Shown piece by piece: positions 1 to 9,356 of a stretch of DNA of 64,000 nt; position 1 is the first letter of the stretch; every line of letters starts with the position of its first letter. The notes under the pieces were generated by a model. The model was not told the DNA's origin, made no database searches, and was given only the letters and a program-made list of their open reading frames with translations. The stretch comes from Phytophthora hibernalis (Eukaryota; Oomycota; Peronosporomycetes; Peronosporales; Peronosporaceae), in the NCBI GenBank assembly GCA_012656075.1, contig JAAKBF010000269.1:1-64000 (forward strand), given 5' to 3'. The position numbers were made by a program, and so were the translations under genes.

Positions 1-2703
1 TGATGACCGATACTCGGACGAGTACTCAGACGACGGACATGCGTCGAACAGTAGTCACCGAGCGCTGCAGGAGAAAAACCATACGGCATGCAACTGATTG
101 GAGGCTCGACCGAGAATCTGACGATCAATGGGCGCGAGTGGCGGAGATTCAAGTTACCTCGACAAAAACCACCTTTGAGTACTCATGATGTGTGGATCCG
201 ACGGTGCCCACCGTAACGAGGTTCCGACGGTGGCAGCCGACGGTGGTTCGGCTAACAAATGTGTCTCGAAGGATGCTTATTGCGCGAAGAACGAGCCTGT
301 ACTGCTATGGGTACAACAAGGCGACCTTCCGCGACGAAGGAGTACATCCAGCTGAGCTCGGTCAGGTTTGAAGAATGGCAGGCATTGGCGTATGCAGAGT
401 GTCGCCACGAGGGTTTGTTCAAGCGCGAATACCAGCTATCCGGACGATGGTTAGCGAACGAGCCGCCTCTGGTAGAACGACGAGTCTATCTGACCCCTCG
501 CGGCAAGTTGTCTCGCCCGTCCGATGATTCCAACCAAGTGGCACCGTTGATGGTAACACCGAGGAGTTGAACCGGGAGACCGACCCGTCATAATGGTGAC
601 GCTCCGACCCTCGGACGGGTCTGTCAGTGATGACTCGTCCGACGAGGACACCAATTCCAGCATCCGAGGGTTCTGACGGAGCAGCCGCTGGCCATGCGGC
701 GGTGACGAACGACGCAATCTCGGTGATGACTCGGATGCTCAGTTGGAAGCGCCATTCGTGGCAGCGATGTACCACGTTACCTCTGGAGATAAATCTTTTG
801 ATGATGATGACGAAAATGGTACGTCCGAGCATTTGGCGAACAAGGTTCATCTTACGGACTACGCGCACGAATTGGCGTTCTCGCCGGACTTAACCAAAGC
901 CTCGGAGACGGTGGTAGACTACTCAGAACCGAATGTTCTGAGCCCGAGCGCTACCGATCGTCGACAACAAGATCTCGTTGAAGTGCTGAAACGTCACGAG
1001 ACGATCATGATGTCGAGTTGAAATGTTCTTTTACCATCGACATCCGGTGTGGTGTGCGATATTGATGTACAAGAATGTGATCTGCACTTGCTGTACGACT
1101 GCCTACCGAGGGTTTACGGCGGCTTTCTGATGTTGTTTGACGGCTTGATCAAGATCAAAAAGAACGAATTGCTCGTGGCTTCTGTCGAAATTGGCTGGAT
1201 GGACTGTAGTGACAGCTGTGAGTGCTTATCTCGAGACCACCACAGTAAGCCTCGCTGAATATGCCGGAATGAATAACGGAGTATCGACGGTACTCGAGCC
1301 TGGAGCCGAGGATTTAGTCATTGTGGGAGACCCGAGACTCGCAATCCAGCAGTCACTAGGGGTGATGGCCTGTCTTATGGAATCTCTGACGCCTCTGTTA
1401 AAATATCCCCGAAACCTCGACCAAGGTTCGGTCAGTGAAATATCTGCACGTGTCCCGAGAGCTCAACGCCGCAATTGACCTATTGGCAAGCGAGGCTCTA
1501 AGGAGTAAAGAATCCAGTGTGATATCGACCGAGACCAGGAAATCGGAATTAGTCGAACTGAATCAGATCGGAGATGTCACCTACGAAGTCTATACAGAAA
1601 TGTCTGTAGAAGCCACGCCTGAAGAGAACCCAACGACCAGCTTTTCCCGAGCTCATGTGGCTCATGAAACTCCTCGCAACAAATATTTTCGATTTCTTTA
1701 CGGATGTCCCGGATTACTTAACGGTAACGACCAGACAGCAAGCAACCGCAAGGAAGAAACGAGGCCGATTTGCAGATAAGACCTCGGTCGTAGGCCGAGA
1801 TGACGCTGCTCAACGAGGCGAACCAGACGGTGTATTAACAGAGGTCCCGAATGGGTAGAAGACGAGCAATCGGTCCCCGATGCAAAATTTGGTGCTCCTA
1901 ATGCAGAAGATGTAGACGTTGTGATTATACTGGAAGAGCACCGACGATGGATCTCCACCGCCCAAGATGAAGAGCTACGCTCGTCCAGAGACGCGAGGAA
2001 GATGGACGGCAAGGTTGGGCTGAGCAAGAACGGCGCGCTGTACCCTCGGGATGAATCGTCCGTGGAACACCGAACGCCGAGATGCGAACCGACAGCAAGA
2101 CATTGCATGGGAAATGCCGATGGAATAACAAGGCGTCGATATGTCTCGGAGAGCAAAGGAACACAATGAGTCGTTGAGCCGCCGCAAGGAGCGGCAGTAC
2201 CGAGCGTTGGTGAAAATGAGACATCGGTCGAGTCGCGAGTAGTAGCACCGAACATTGGTGACAACGAAACCTCGGAGGAGTCACGAGCGGAGACAGGGGC
2301 ACCCGATGCTCCAGTGGAAGCACCGAGATCTCCGCTCCATTGGGGTAGAGTATGGTTGTACATGAAACGCATCAAGTCGAGATTGACAAAGAAATTAGCT
2401 GACCGATGGCATGAAATATTCAGAGTCAAGACCAAGATCGAAGAATTCGCATACGAGTTGGAATTACCAGACAGGATCGGAAACATGCTTTTCCCGTTGT
2501 GCATATGTCCCAAATTAAGGTCGTGAAGGAATTTGGAGACCGACCGAGAGCTCGGTTAGCACCCGTAGTACGAGGATGGGTGTCGACAAAGAGTTGTGGT
2601 CTGAAGATAGTTGGGATCCGGACCGACTAGCCGGCGAGAACGAAGTGGAGGTCATCTTCGACGACCGATTCCCGCTATCGGCGAGCACCAGACGTGCCGT
2701 CTG
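1..2703 (+). pseudogene. gypsy pol remnant (element 1)
   Basis: The translated pieces match, in order, the intact polyprotein of element A at 45-50.7 kb. They are the C-terminal half of the protease region (about 88-560), the linker before reverse transcriptase (about 640-1020, with a TDYAHELAF-like stretch), the second half of RNase H (about 1080-1500, LAEYAGMNNGV), a linker, the start of integrase (about 1890-2050), the integrase C-terminal region (about 2330-2525, KIEEFAYELELP) and a vestige leading to the chromodomain (2530-2703). All of reverse transcriptase is missing: the VCDIDVQ motif is followed directly by the RNase H region. The integrase catalytic core is also missing. Stops and frame changes are frequent, so it cannot be functional. 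Confidence 0.8.
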
Positions 2704-2790
2704 AGAGCTCAAAGTGAAAAAGCGTAGCGAGCGACGGTTGTAGATGGTCTAAGGCGATGATGAGGACGGGTTGGAAGTGCAACCGAGGAT

Positions 2791-2960
2791 TGAACTGCCT
2801 ACGGGTCGATACAGCCCGTAGAGACAAACGAAATTTACTACTGTATCGGAATTGCATGTCACCGACACTTGAGAACAGTCAGGTCTCTTGCGAGGCTCGG
2901 TTGCAATGTCGAATCGACTATTGAACTGCCTGCGGGGTTATGCAGCCCGTGGTGACAGAC
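2791..2960 (+). other. paired hairpins downstream of pol
   Basis: Two related units about 131 bp apart each fold into a 7-bp stem with a 9-nt loop. Hairpin 1 has arms 2799-2805 (CTACGGG) and 2815-2821 (CCCGTAG). Hairpin 2 has arms 2930-2936 (CTGCGGG) and 2946-2952 (CCCGTGG), which pair if two G-U pairs are allowed on the plus-strand RNA. Both are preceded by GAACTGC and followed by an ACAAACGAAA or ACAGACGAAA stretch. They sit between the end of pol and the end of the convergent antisense gene. A role as terminator or RNA signal is inference. Confidence 0.6.
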
Positions 2961-2999
2961 GAAAATGACTACTGCATCGAATTTGCATATTTCCATGTG

Positions 3000-3645
3000 A
3001 CGTGAACGATTTTTGAGGGGATTGGATGAAATGGAATTACTCAAGTTCTAGAATAGTCCCTGCGGAAGACTACAAGCTTCGGATAACACGAAGACAGGTT
3101 AAAGGATGAACGGGAAGGTCGAAAATAGTGGGACCGAGGTCTAGATCTATGCCGCAGACACAATGTGGGCCAAAACGACCGGATCAGGTACCCCCGATTG
3201 GAAGCTATTCGCCCGCTGCCGGAACCGGAGTGGGACGTGAAGAACCCTCGGTGGCTTCCTCATCTATCTCATCGTGCCTCGCTTGGTCTATACCGTCAGC
3301 AGCCGAAGCTTGGATAACCTCTCCGAGGGCCCGTCAGTGGTCAGATGCGCAGAAGTTGGCAACCGAAGAGCAGGCACAGAAACCCATGTGGAGCCCAAAA
3401 TATCGGACGATGGTTGATCGACTCTCTGAGAATGCGCACGACGGTGTGGAATAAACACAGAGGTGTCAGAAGATGTTCTGGGGGCACGAGAGCTAAAGAA
3501 GATAACGAACGAACCCCCCAGACGCACCGAGAACGTGAAGAGCGACAGCCGTAGCTTGTCCCAGCAGGGGCAATGGAGGATCAAGAGGCGCACGATCAAG
3601 AGGCGCCACGACGCGCACTACTTGCGGGAGCTTGCGTCGAGGCGG
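3000..3645 (-). pseudogene. decayed antisense gene of element 1
   Basis: Read leftward from the LTR, the first bases (about 3640 to 3600) resemble the 5' start of the antisense gene at 39.35 kb: both share a GTAGTGCG..GTCGTGGCG stretch and then CTCTTGATC or a related run. The left end, around 3000-3060, resembles the 3' part and trailer of the element 2 copy (AGTAATTCCA at 3036-3047 on the minus strand, versus the same at 5774-5783). The middle is lost and no long frame survives. It keeps the standard position and orientation, next to the purine tract and 3' LTR, convergent with pol. Confidence 0.45.
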
Positions 3646-3652
3646 GGGCAGT

Positions 3653-4503
3653 TGTGGTGTTGGATTTTGGGGCCAAGCGGTCACAGCTCGGTCACCGGAT
3701 TACCGACGTTGTGCCATTCGGTGAAACGCGATAACGCCACCCGATTGGCTAATCTCATTCCCCGCGCGGTAGTGACATAGGAGTGATAGTGACCGAGGTC
3801 TCGCCGGGTATAATAAACTCCCGGCCGATGGTACAAACCCTCGTTTGTACCCATTTCAGTTTCGTACCCTCGGTATTAAAGAGCCGGGTACGGGATCACA
3901 TACTGGGATCTATTCACACTGGATATGTGTATTTACGTATAGGACTAGCTATAGGATTGCTCTCAGAGCCATAGATCAACAGAAGTAAATCAGCAGTCTT
4001 CCCCCAAGTCACCAAGGGTCAAGTCCGTCTTCGGTAAGTCTAGCTAGCTTATCTCAGGGTCTGGATACGCTCGGCTTGTGGGATGCTGGTCAGCGAGCCT
4101 AAGGTACATTGAACCGAGGGTTTGTTGCTGGTCAGTCCAAGAGATTAGAGTGGCCGAGTGTTGGGAGCGACGAGAAGCGTCGTTCACCATATATTATAGT
4201 GGAACCGAGTGTTCCATACATATTTACTACCCGCCGAGGTCTTACCTCGGCAAACCCGTATTAGGCTTGACAGCCGGTGCCCTTCCTTCTGAGGGACTGC
4301 GGGGTTCGCGCGAAAGCGCAATATTGCATACTAGCCCTCGCTCGTGGCTAGTGGTGCAGGTTATTGGGTTGGCCTAATACAACCTAGGTGTACAGAGGGT
4401 TCACGTCCAACCCGGCGTAAGGGGTCGTTCCTGGTCTTCAGGTTTGATCCAACGCTCGTTGACCTGACAAGGGGAAGCGAGTGTTGTTGGTGGGACTCAT
4501 ACC
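3653..4503 (+). repeat. LTR, family B, forward
   Basis: The repeat starts TGTGGTGTTGG right after the purine tract GGCGGGGGCAGT. It matches the inverted copy at 38494-39324 over most of its length. The end is put at ATACCA because a TTTGGTAGTGAC stretch follows, which could be a primer binding site. The two copies stop matching after GTGGGACTC at about 4492, so the last 11 bp are less certain. Short open frames inside the LTR are conserved in both copies only because the repeat is, and I do not call them genes. Confidence 0.75.
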
Positions 4504-4561
4504 ATTTGGTAGTGACAATTTCTGTGTGATCCTACACGACACTCCTTCTGTCCTCGTTTAG

Positions 4562-5674
4562 GTATCACCACGGACGACATAGACCGGGAGTTACTCGGTC
4601 TTACGCCACCGAGCATCACTTCGAAGCGCAGTCGTTGCACTTCCTCGGAGAGTTCGTAGGACGATGGTCAAGAAACGCCCGGCTCGGACGCCGGTCGAAG
4701 CCTTCCGCGAAGTAATCGTCGGCTGCTGGGGACGCCTCCGAGGATTCGGATGACATGACCCTCATTCCGACGGTGTCCCCGCGTCGACGGAACCGCCGCA
4801 AGCGTCTTCGGCAGCAGGCGCTGGCGGCGTCCCTACCACAGGTGATCCCGACACACCTCCACGGGGTTCACCGAAATCGGCTCTCCTGCCCGCAAGCGGT
4901 TGGCCCGCCCATCTCAGGACCTGAGATGTGGCGTAAGTTCCAAGGAATCGCCACCGACCGGACCGAGAAAGCAGACCTTGGTCTGGCGCTATGGGAGCGA
5001 CGCCACTGGGTACAAGTCTCTGCTGTTGAAGCCTTCCTTCGGAGCATGACTCAGAGGTTTGGTGATGATCCCTCGGTCATAGCGTTACAGGCAGCGTGGG
5101 TTGAGTACAACAAGGCTCGGAACATCAGAGCGGATCGCTTGCGCCAGCAGATGTTGTATCGCTGTTGGGAGTGGTGTGTTGAACGTTCAGACAAGCCTCG
5201 TGAAGCGCCTACCGAGTTTTCGTTGGAGCCCAGCTACCTCCAGTATTCGTTCGAAGTGATCAAGTGGGTTCCGACGTCCGAGGATTGGGTCGGCCAGCTC
5301 GCAACTCTGGGTGGTCATCAACTATGGCGGACTGTTGGGTCGACGCACCCGCCAGTCACCCGTTCAACACGACCTTCGTGCCGTGCAACTCTCCGGTGCC
5401 GCTGTTCGTACCTCGTGACATGACCGAGGCGGAGGTGATATCGGGTATCATGGTGGATCCATCCTTACCCCCAAGTTCGATTGCAGCTCCATGGGTCGAT
5501 CAGGCTTCGGATGCTGCTTCTCCAGGACCAGCGGATGATGAGGGGAAGGATGAAGGCCAACCCGAGGACTCGGCCGCTCCCGCTGCTACTCCAACGTCCA
5601 CCGGTGGGTCCGCGTCTGGCCAGACATCGAACCTGGATGTGTTGGCTGACCTTGCTTCTTCTGCCGACGTCTAG
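4562..5674 (+). pseudogene. antisense gene of element 2, 3' exon
   Basis: This lies on the strand opposite to pol and ends about 310 bp from the truncated end of pol. It opens after an acceptor (CTCGTTTAG) at the same point as intron 3 of the copy at 39.4 kb, and reads GITTDDIDRELLGL then SITSKRSR, matching GITAYNIDWELLGL there. Next come an acidic Ser-rich stretch, a basic RRRNRRKRLRQQ stretch (about 4780-4815) that looks like a nuclear localisation signal, and a C-terminal domain. That domain has LWERRHWVQ and then a W..P.SHPFNTTFVP signature near 5325-5400. The frame shifts near 4745 and 5335. The same domain, with LWERNHWIV and HPYNTCF, occurs in the element A copy. Function unknown; not a recognised retroviral protein. 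Confidence 0.6.
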
Positions 5675-5984
5675 GCCTCGGTCGTGTGCTTCCGTGCTTC
5701 GTCATTCATTTCCCTTGGTAATCTCGCTCTGTCCGAGCTCCGTAGTTTATCACGAGTGTAGTTCAGCCTCCAGTAATTCCACTTAATCCAAATCCACTTC
5801 GAGCTCGTTCACATCATATACACATATACAAACTATAATGCAGTATTCATCTTCGTCTGATACTGCGAGCTGCATAACCCCGCAGGCAGTTCCATTCGTC
5901 ACTCCCATTATCCAACCGAGCCCCCAAGGGGTCCGGTCGTCTGTTGATCGATGACTGTCATTCTGGTACAGTCTCATTTTTCAT
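5675..5984. other. spacer between convergent genes, with hairpin
   Basis: This is noncoding sequence between the antisense gene stop and the truncated pol. One hairpin has arms 5863-5869 and 5879-5885 with a 9-nt loop. On the minus strand (pol sense) the arms read CTGCGGG and CTCGCAG, homologous to the hairpins of element 1. Near 5985 a second hairpin is cut: integrase sequence runs straight into ACAGCCCGTAGAGAC, the right half of the unit. Confidence 0.55.
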
Positions 5985-7136
5985 CTGTCTCTACGGGCTG
6001 TACCAGTCGTTCGGCGATTTCGTCCCAGTCTTGTTGCAGCGGGTCTTCCACATACACTCGCACTGACTGCATGACGCTCTTGACTGACCGTTCTTGCTGC
6101 CCGTTTGCTTGCGGACGATAACTCAACGTGGCCCTCGACCGAGATTGCATCATCTTAGTAAATGCTTGAAAACCTCGCTCATGAACCGAGGGTCTCGGTC
6201 ATGACGGATCATCGTTAGCGCTCCGAACCTTCGGTAGGCACACTCCTCCACGAACGCCTGAGCAACTTTTACGGCGGTAGTATCTGACATGGCTTTCCCC
6301 ATAACGAATCATGTGAACGAGCATTGAAACAGTAGCAGCGCGGTATTCCCTCGCCGAGATTTCGGCAATGGTATGACAAAATCCATCGACACCAACTGGA
6401 ATGGTCTCTCGACTAGTACATTCCCTGGAGAGTGCCCTCTGAGCTGCGGTCGACTTTTGCTTGAGCTGCAATCTGGGCAGGACCGCACATGCCGCTCAAC
6501 GTCTGCGTACAGTCCGATCCAATAAGAATCCATTTTCGCTCGGTGGTATGTTCGACCGATGCCTTGGTGGCCACCTTCTAACGAGTCGTGGCAGCTCTGT
6601 AATACTTCCTGAATCATCGTTGTGGGTACCACCAGTCGCATCTTAGTTTCTGCTTGATTTTCGTTACTCCACCAACGACTCGCTCCGATAATATACAGCA
6701 CGCTGTCATCGCTTAGCGCGAACTTGTCGGCCATTTTCCATGCGTCTCTCGCCGCACTGTAACTCAGGCTAGATTCCTCGCCTCGGAGAACAGCCTTGAG
6801 GTTTGCCCACCTCAGCTCCTCGTCCTGGGCAGCGGAGATCCTTCGTGTTCGTTCTTCTTGAATGATTACCGGGTCGACATCGTTTGCATTTGGTGCTCTG
6901 ACGCTTGCCTCGGTCGTTGGTAGCTCGCTTTCTGCTTCGTTCTGAGTCTCTGAGACTACCTCATCTGCTTCGTCTCGTCGTGTTACGCCATCCTGGCCCA
7001 TCACCGAGGCTCGCTCGCAAACCGGACACGCTTCTTCTGTGTTTTCGCTTGTCGACGGGTCGTGACGGTAATGTAATCCGGCACATCCCTCACCAAATCG
7101 AAAAAGATTTGTTACAGGGTACTTGGCGGGCCACAC
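5985..7136 (-). pseudogene. gypsy integrase, truncated (element 2)
   Basis: The N-terminal part reads cleanly down to about 6309 and holds the H-H-C-C zinc-binding region (GGHQGIGRTYHR then CPDCSSSK). It is followed by the first catalytic region (SMDFVIPLP, with the first Asp). Frames then change, and the second catalytic motif (IRHDRDPRFM) is seen near 6190. The reading stops at DEIAERLVQP, where the sequence jumps into the hairpin spacer. The integrase C-terminal part and chromodomain present in element A are therefore deleted. Confidence 0.8.
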
Positions 7137-7649
7137 GAGTCCGGGCTAGGTTGACCGACGCTCTCTTGTCGGTGCCTGCTTCACCGAGTGTTGGTGTGGC
7201 GACCTCAGGCGAAGGCTCGTAGATGACTTCGTCGATTCGGTTGAGCTCGACTAACTCCGTTTTCCTGGTTTCGGTCGAAACCACGCTGGACTGTTTGCTG
7301 TTGAGGGCTTCTGTAGCCAACGAGTCTACAGCTGCATTGAACTCTCGGATCACGTGGAGATATGTCACCGACCGAAGCTTGGCTGTGAGTTCTCGGTGGT
7401 GGTTGAGTTGGGCCATCAGAGTTTCCTTCCGACAGGCCATCGTCCCTAGGGACTGCTGGATTGCGAGTCTCGAGTCTCCCGCCACAATTAAATCCTCGGT
7501 GCCGTGCTCCAGCGCTGTCAAGCAAGACACCATTGTTCATACCTGCGTACTCAGCGAGGTTTACTGTGGTGGTCTCGAGATAAGCACTCGCAGCCGTCAC
7601 TACCGTCCATTCTGGTGATTTCCACAATATTCATGAGTAACTACCATAC
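7137..7649 (-). pseudogene. RNase H, C-terminal part (element 2)
   Basis: Reads WTVVTAASAYLETTTVNLAEYAGMNNGV, shown here as WTVVTAASAY and LAEYAGMNNGV, followed after a frame change by LIVAGDSRLAIQQSLG, an RNase H region with an Asp in GDSRL. It joins toward the integrase through a long hydrophilic linker. It is separated from the N-terminal half by the insertion at 7650-9356. Removing the insertion and one copy of CCATAC restores a continuous reading (GYGSYS then ILWKSPEW). Confidence 0.75.
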
Positions 7650-7764
7650 GATAAAATATCCGACCAGAGGACTTATCGGACCTGTACCTTCATTTTGGTA
7701 CATATCAAAATATGATTGGTCAAAACAAATATCACTGGATGTAAGTTGACACACAAAATGTAAA

Positions 7765-8430
7765 GGGGTGGCCGCGGAGGACGGAGACATGGCGGTCGCG
7801 GAGGAGACCAGAGGCATGGCGGCCACCGAGGATTGACGACGGCCACGTGGTGGTCGTGGTGGTCGCGGTCGGGCTACGTCGGCACCAGGACGGCAGCGAC
7901 AAAACGACCGCTGGGGACTACAACAACATGGTGGTTGCGGGGACTACGGCCGTGTGGCGCCCGAGTAGTACGACGGCGGCATGGCGGATGAGGAGGAAGA
8001 CATCGGCGTAGTGGCCGCGGAGGCCTTCGGCGGAGTGGCGAGCGCCGAGGACAACGGCCGCGTGATGGCCGCAGAGGGCGACGAAGCGCGGGGGCGACTA
8101 GGGACGACTACTATGGCATGGCGACTGCAGAGGACGACGGCGGTAAGGCGACCGCGCAGGACCTTGGCGGCGAGATGGAGGTGGGGGGAACGACAGTGGC
8201 CGGTTGTCCCCAGAGGACTGCGGCAGTTTGGTGGTCGCGAAGGACTTCGGTGGCAAGGCGGCTGGCGTGGGCTTTAGCGACGTGGAGGCCGCGGTTGGGC
8301 TACAGCTTCGGGCTACGGTGGCGTGATGGTGCCGGAGGACTATAGCGGCGTGGGGCCCGCTGACTACGGTACTGTAGTGGCCGTGCAGGACTACGGCGGG
8401 AAGGCGGCAACGCAGGACTCCGTCGAGAGG
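7765..8430 (+). repeat. degenerate 27-nt GC-rich tandem repeat
   Basis: Units of roughly 27 nt, with a core like GAGGACTACGGCGGC followed by ATGGCGGCCGC, recur with many substitutions and small indels. In the frames where a unit is open it encodes Asp-Tyr/Phe-Gly-Gly plus an Ala-rich tail, for example QDYGGKAATQD near 8387-8420 and EDNGRVMAAE near 8046-8075. The frame changes between units, so no single long product is supported. Confidence 0.45.
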
Positions 8431-8555
8431 GTGGGCGCAACGGATGCAAGGTGTCGAGAAAACAGCGGCGGGATGACCAGCGATCGCGTGGTGGCCGCTG
8501 TGCAAGGTCTGCGTCTTCGACGGCTCCGCCTTGAACGCTGGCATGGAACAGCGCG

Positions 8556-8885
8556 GTGCCGGGCGCCATAACCGCCCCGTACCACGTGCCAAACACTACG
8601 GCGTCCCTACACGCGTACCACTGCACGCTGGACCTGTCGGAGAAGCCGATAGAAGAGATCGTGGCCATGAGCAAGACGTGCTTCTTGCTCGCGGCCAAGA
8701 CGGACGAACAGGATCTGGGCCCGACGGGCGGCGAGGAGGACAGCGTGGACAGCGTGGACAACAGCAAGGTGGAGGACGCGTCATCGCAGCCTGATGACAT
8801 CCTGCTGGCGTACATCGATCAGAGCGCCGTGCTGCAGTGCGTCATGAACGCGCCACCTGGCTGTACGGTGATTATAGTTAGTTAA
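8556..8885 (+). CDS. unknown 109-aa open frame inside insertion
   Basis: The ATG at 8556 opens a frame with balanced composition: LHAYHCTLDLSEKPIEEIVA, then an acidic Ser/Asp stretch, then DDILLAYIDQSAVLQCVMN. It differs from the low-complexity repeat upstream and looks like a fragment of a normal gene, perhaps one exon captured by the inserted element (inference). I do not recognise the family. The frame could be open further 5' in the real source gene. Confidence 0.35.
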   Translation: MPGAITAPYHVPNTTASLHAYHCTLDLSEKPIEEIVAMSKTCFLLAAKTDEQDLGPTGGEEDSVDSVDNSKVEDASSQPDDILLAYIDQSAVLQCVMNAPPGCTVIIVS

Positions 8886-9356
8886 TGGAGTTATACCGGT
8901 ATTATCAAATGCAGTACATTTTGCTCTCTACATATTCGTTGCCCTGTATTGTCCTACGCTCAATGCATGTTGTATGTTACTGTAAGCACTGCATGTTGCG
9001 ACAGAAGTCCCCGGCCTGCAAAGTGTGCCGGGCGAGGAGTTCGCCCAAGTATATTCATTGTATTGCAATGACTGCACAAGTCCGGTAAGCTCGGATAAAT
9101 TGAAAATATGCATGTGATACGCTCTGCACAAGGCATTTGTATTGGGATACACATATGTTTTGCTCCCCTTCGACCCGATACGTCGGAATGGCTGGGATAG
9201 CGGACCTACATAACCCTATGCGCAACCACTGGTCGATATTACATGATAGTGTGTTTCTGATTGGCTATTTATATTTAAGACTCAGTGATTGGCCATTCAA
9301 GTGCCACCATGCACAATACAAAATCTAAGTAAGGTCGGATAAGTGATGATATTCAT

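Larger units (their letters stand above)
1..4503 (+). mobile_element. Ty3/gypsy element 1, 3' part with LTR
   Basis: A rightward Ty3/gypsy retroelement enters from the left edge. In order it holds a deleted pol, a spacer with two hairpins, a decayed antisense gene on the minus strand, a purine-rich tract ending GGCGGGGGCAGT, and a 3' LTR. Just right of the LTR the sequence resumes inside an intron of the antisense gene of element 2. The simplest reading is that element 1 is nested in element 2 (inference). Its 5' LTR and gag would lie left of the window. Confidence 0.75.
7650..9356. mobile_element. 1.7 kb insertion in RNase H
   Basis: The insertion is bounded by a 6-bp repeat, CCATAC, at 7644-7649 and 9357-9362. 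It interrupts an otherwise continuous retroelement reading. Its ends carry inverted copies of TATCCGACC (7657-7665, and reverse complement near 9334-9342) but no long perfect inverted repeat, and no transposase is visible. The ends are AT-rich. The interior 7765-8880 is very GC-rich and includes a degenerate repeat and a short open frame. It may be a non-autonomous DNA transposon carrying foreign or host sequence; the class is undetermined. Confidence 0.6.

Noticed and set aside
1698..2513. 271-codon minus-strand frame in element 1
   Set aside because: It lies opposite pol pieces that are recognisable on the plus strand, has a Ser-rich random composition, and is not in the place of the antisense gene.
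4078..4377. conserved open frame shared by 4078-4377 and 38615-38872
   Set aside because: Both lie inside the same LTR; conservation reflects the repeat, with no ATG context or domain to support a protein.
8098..8815. overlapping long frames on both strands in the GC-rich insertion
   Set aside because: GC-rich repeat sequence has few stops in any frame. The frames are Arg/Pro/Ala-rich and contradict each other; only 8556-8885 has normal composition.
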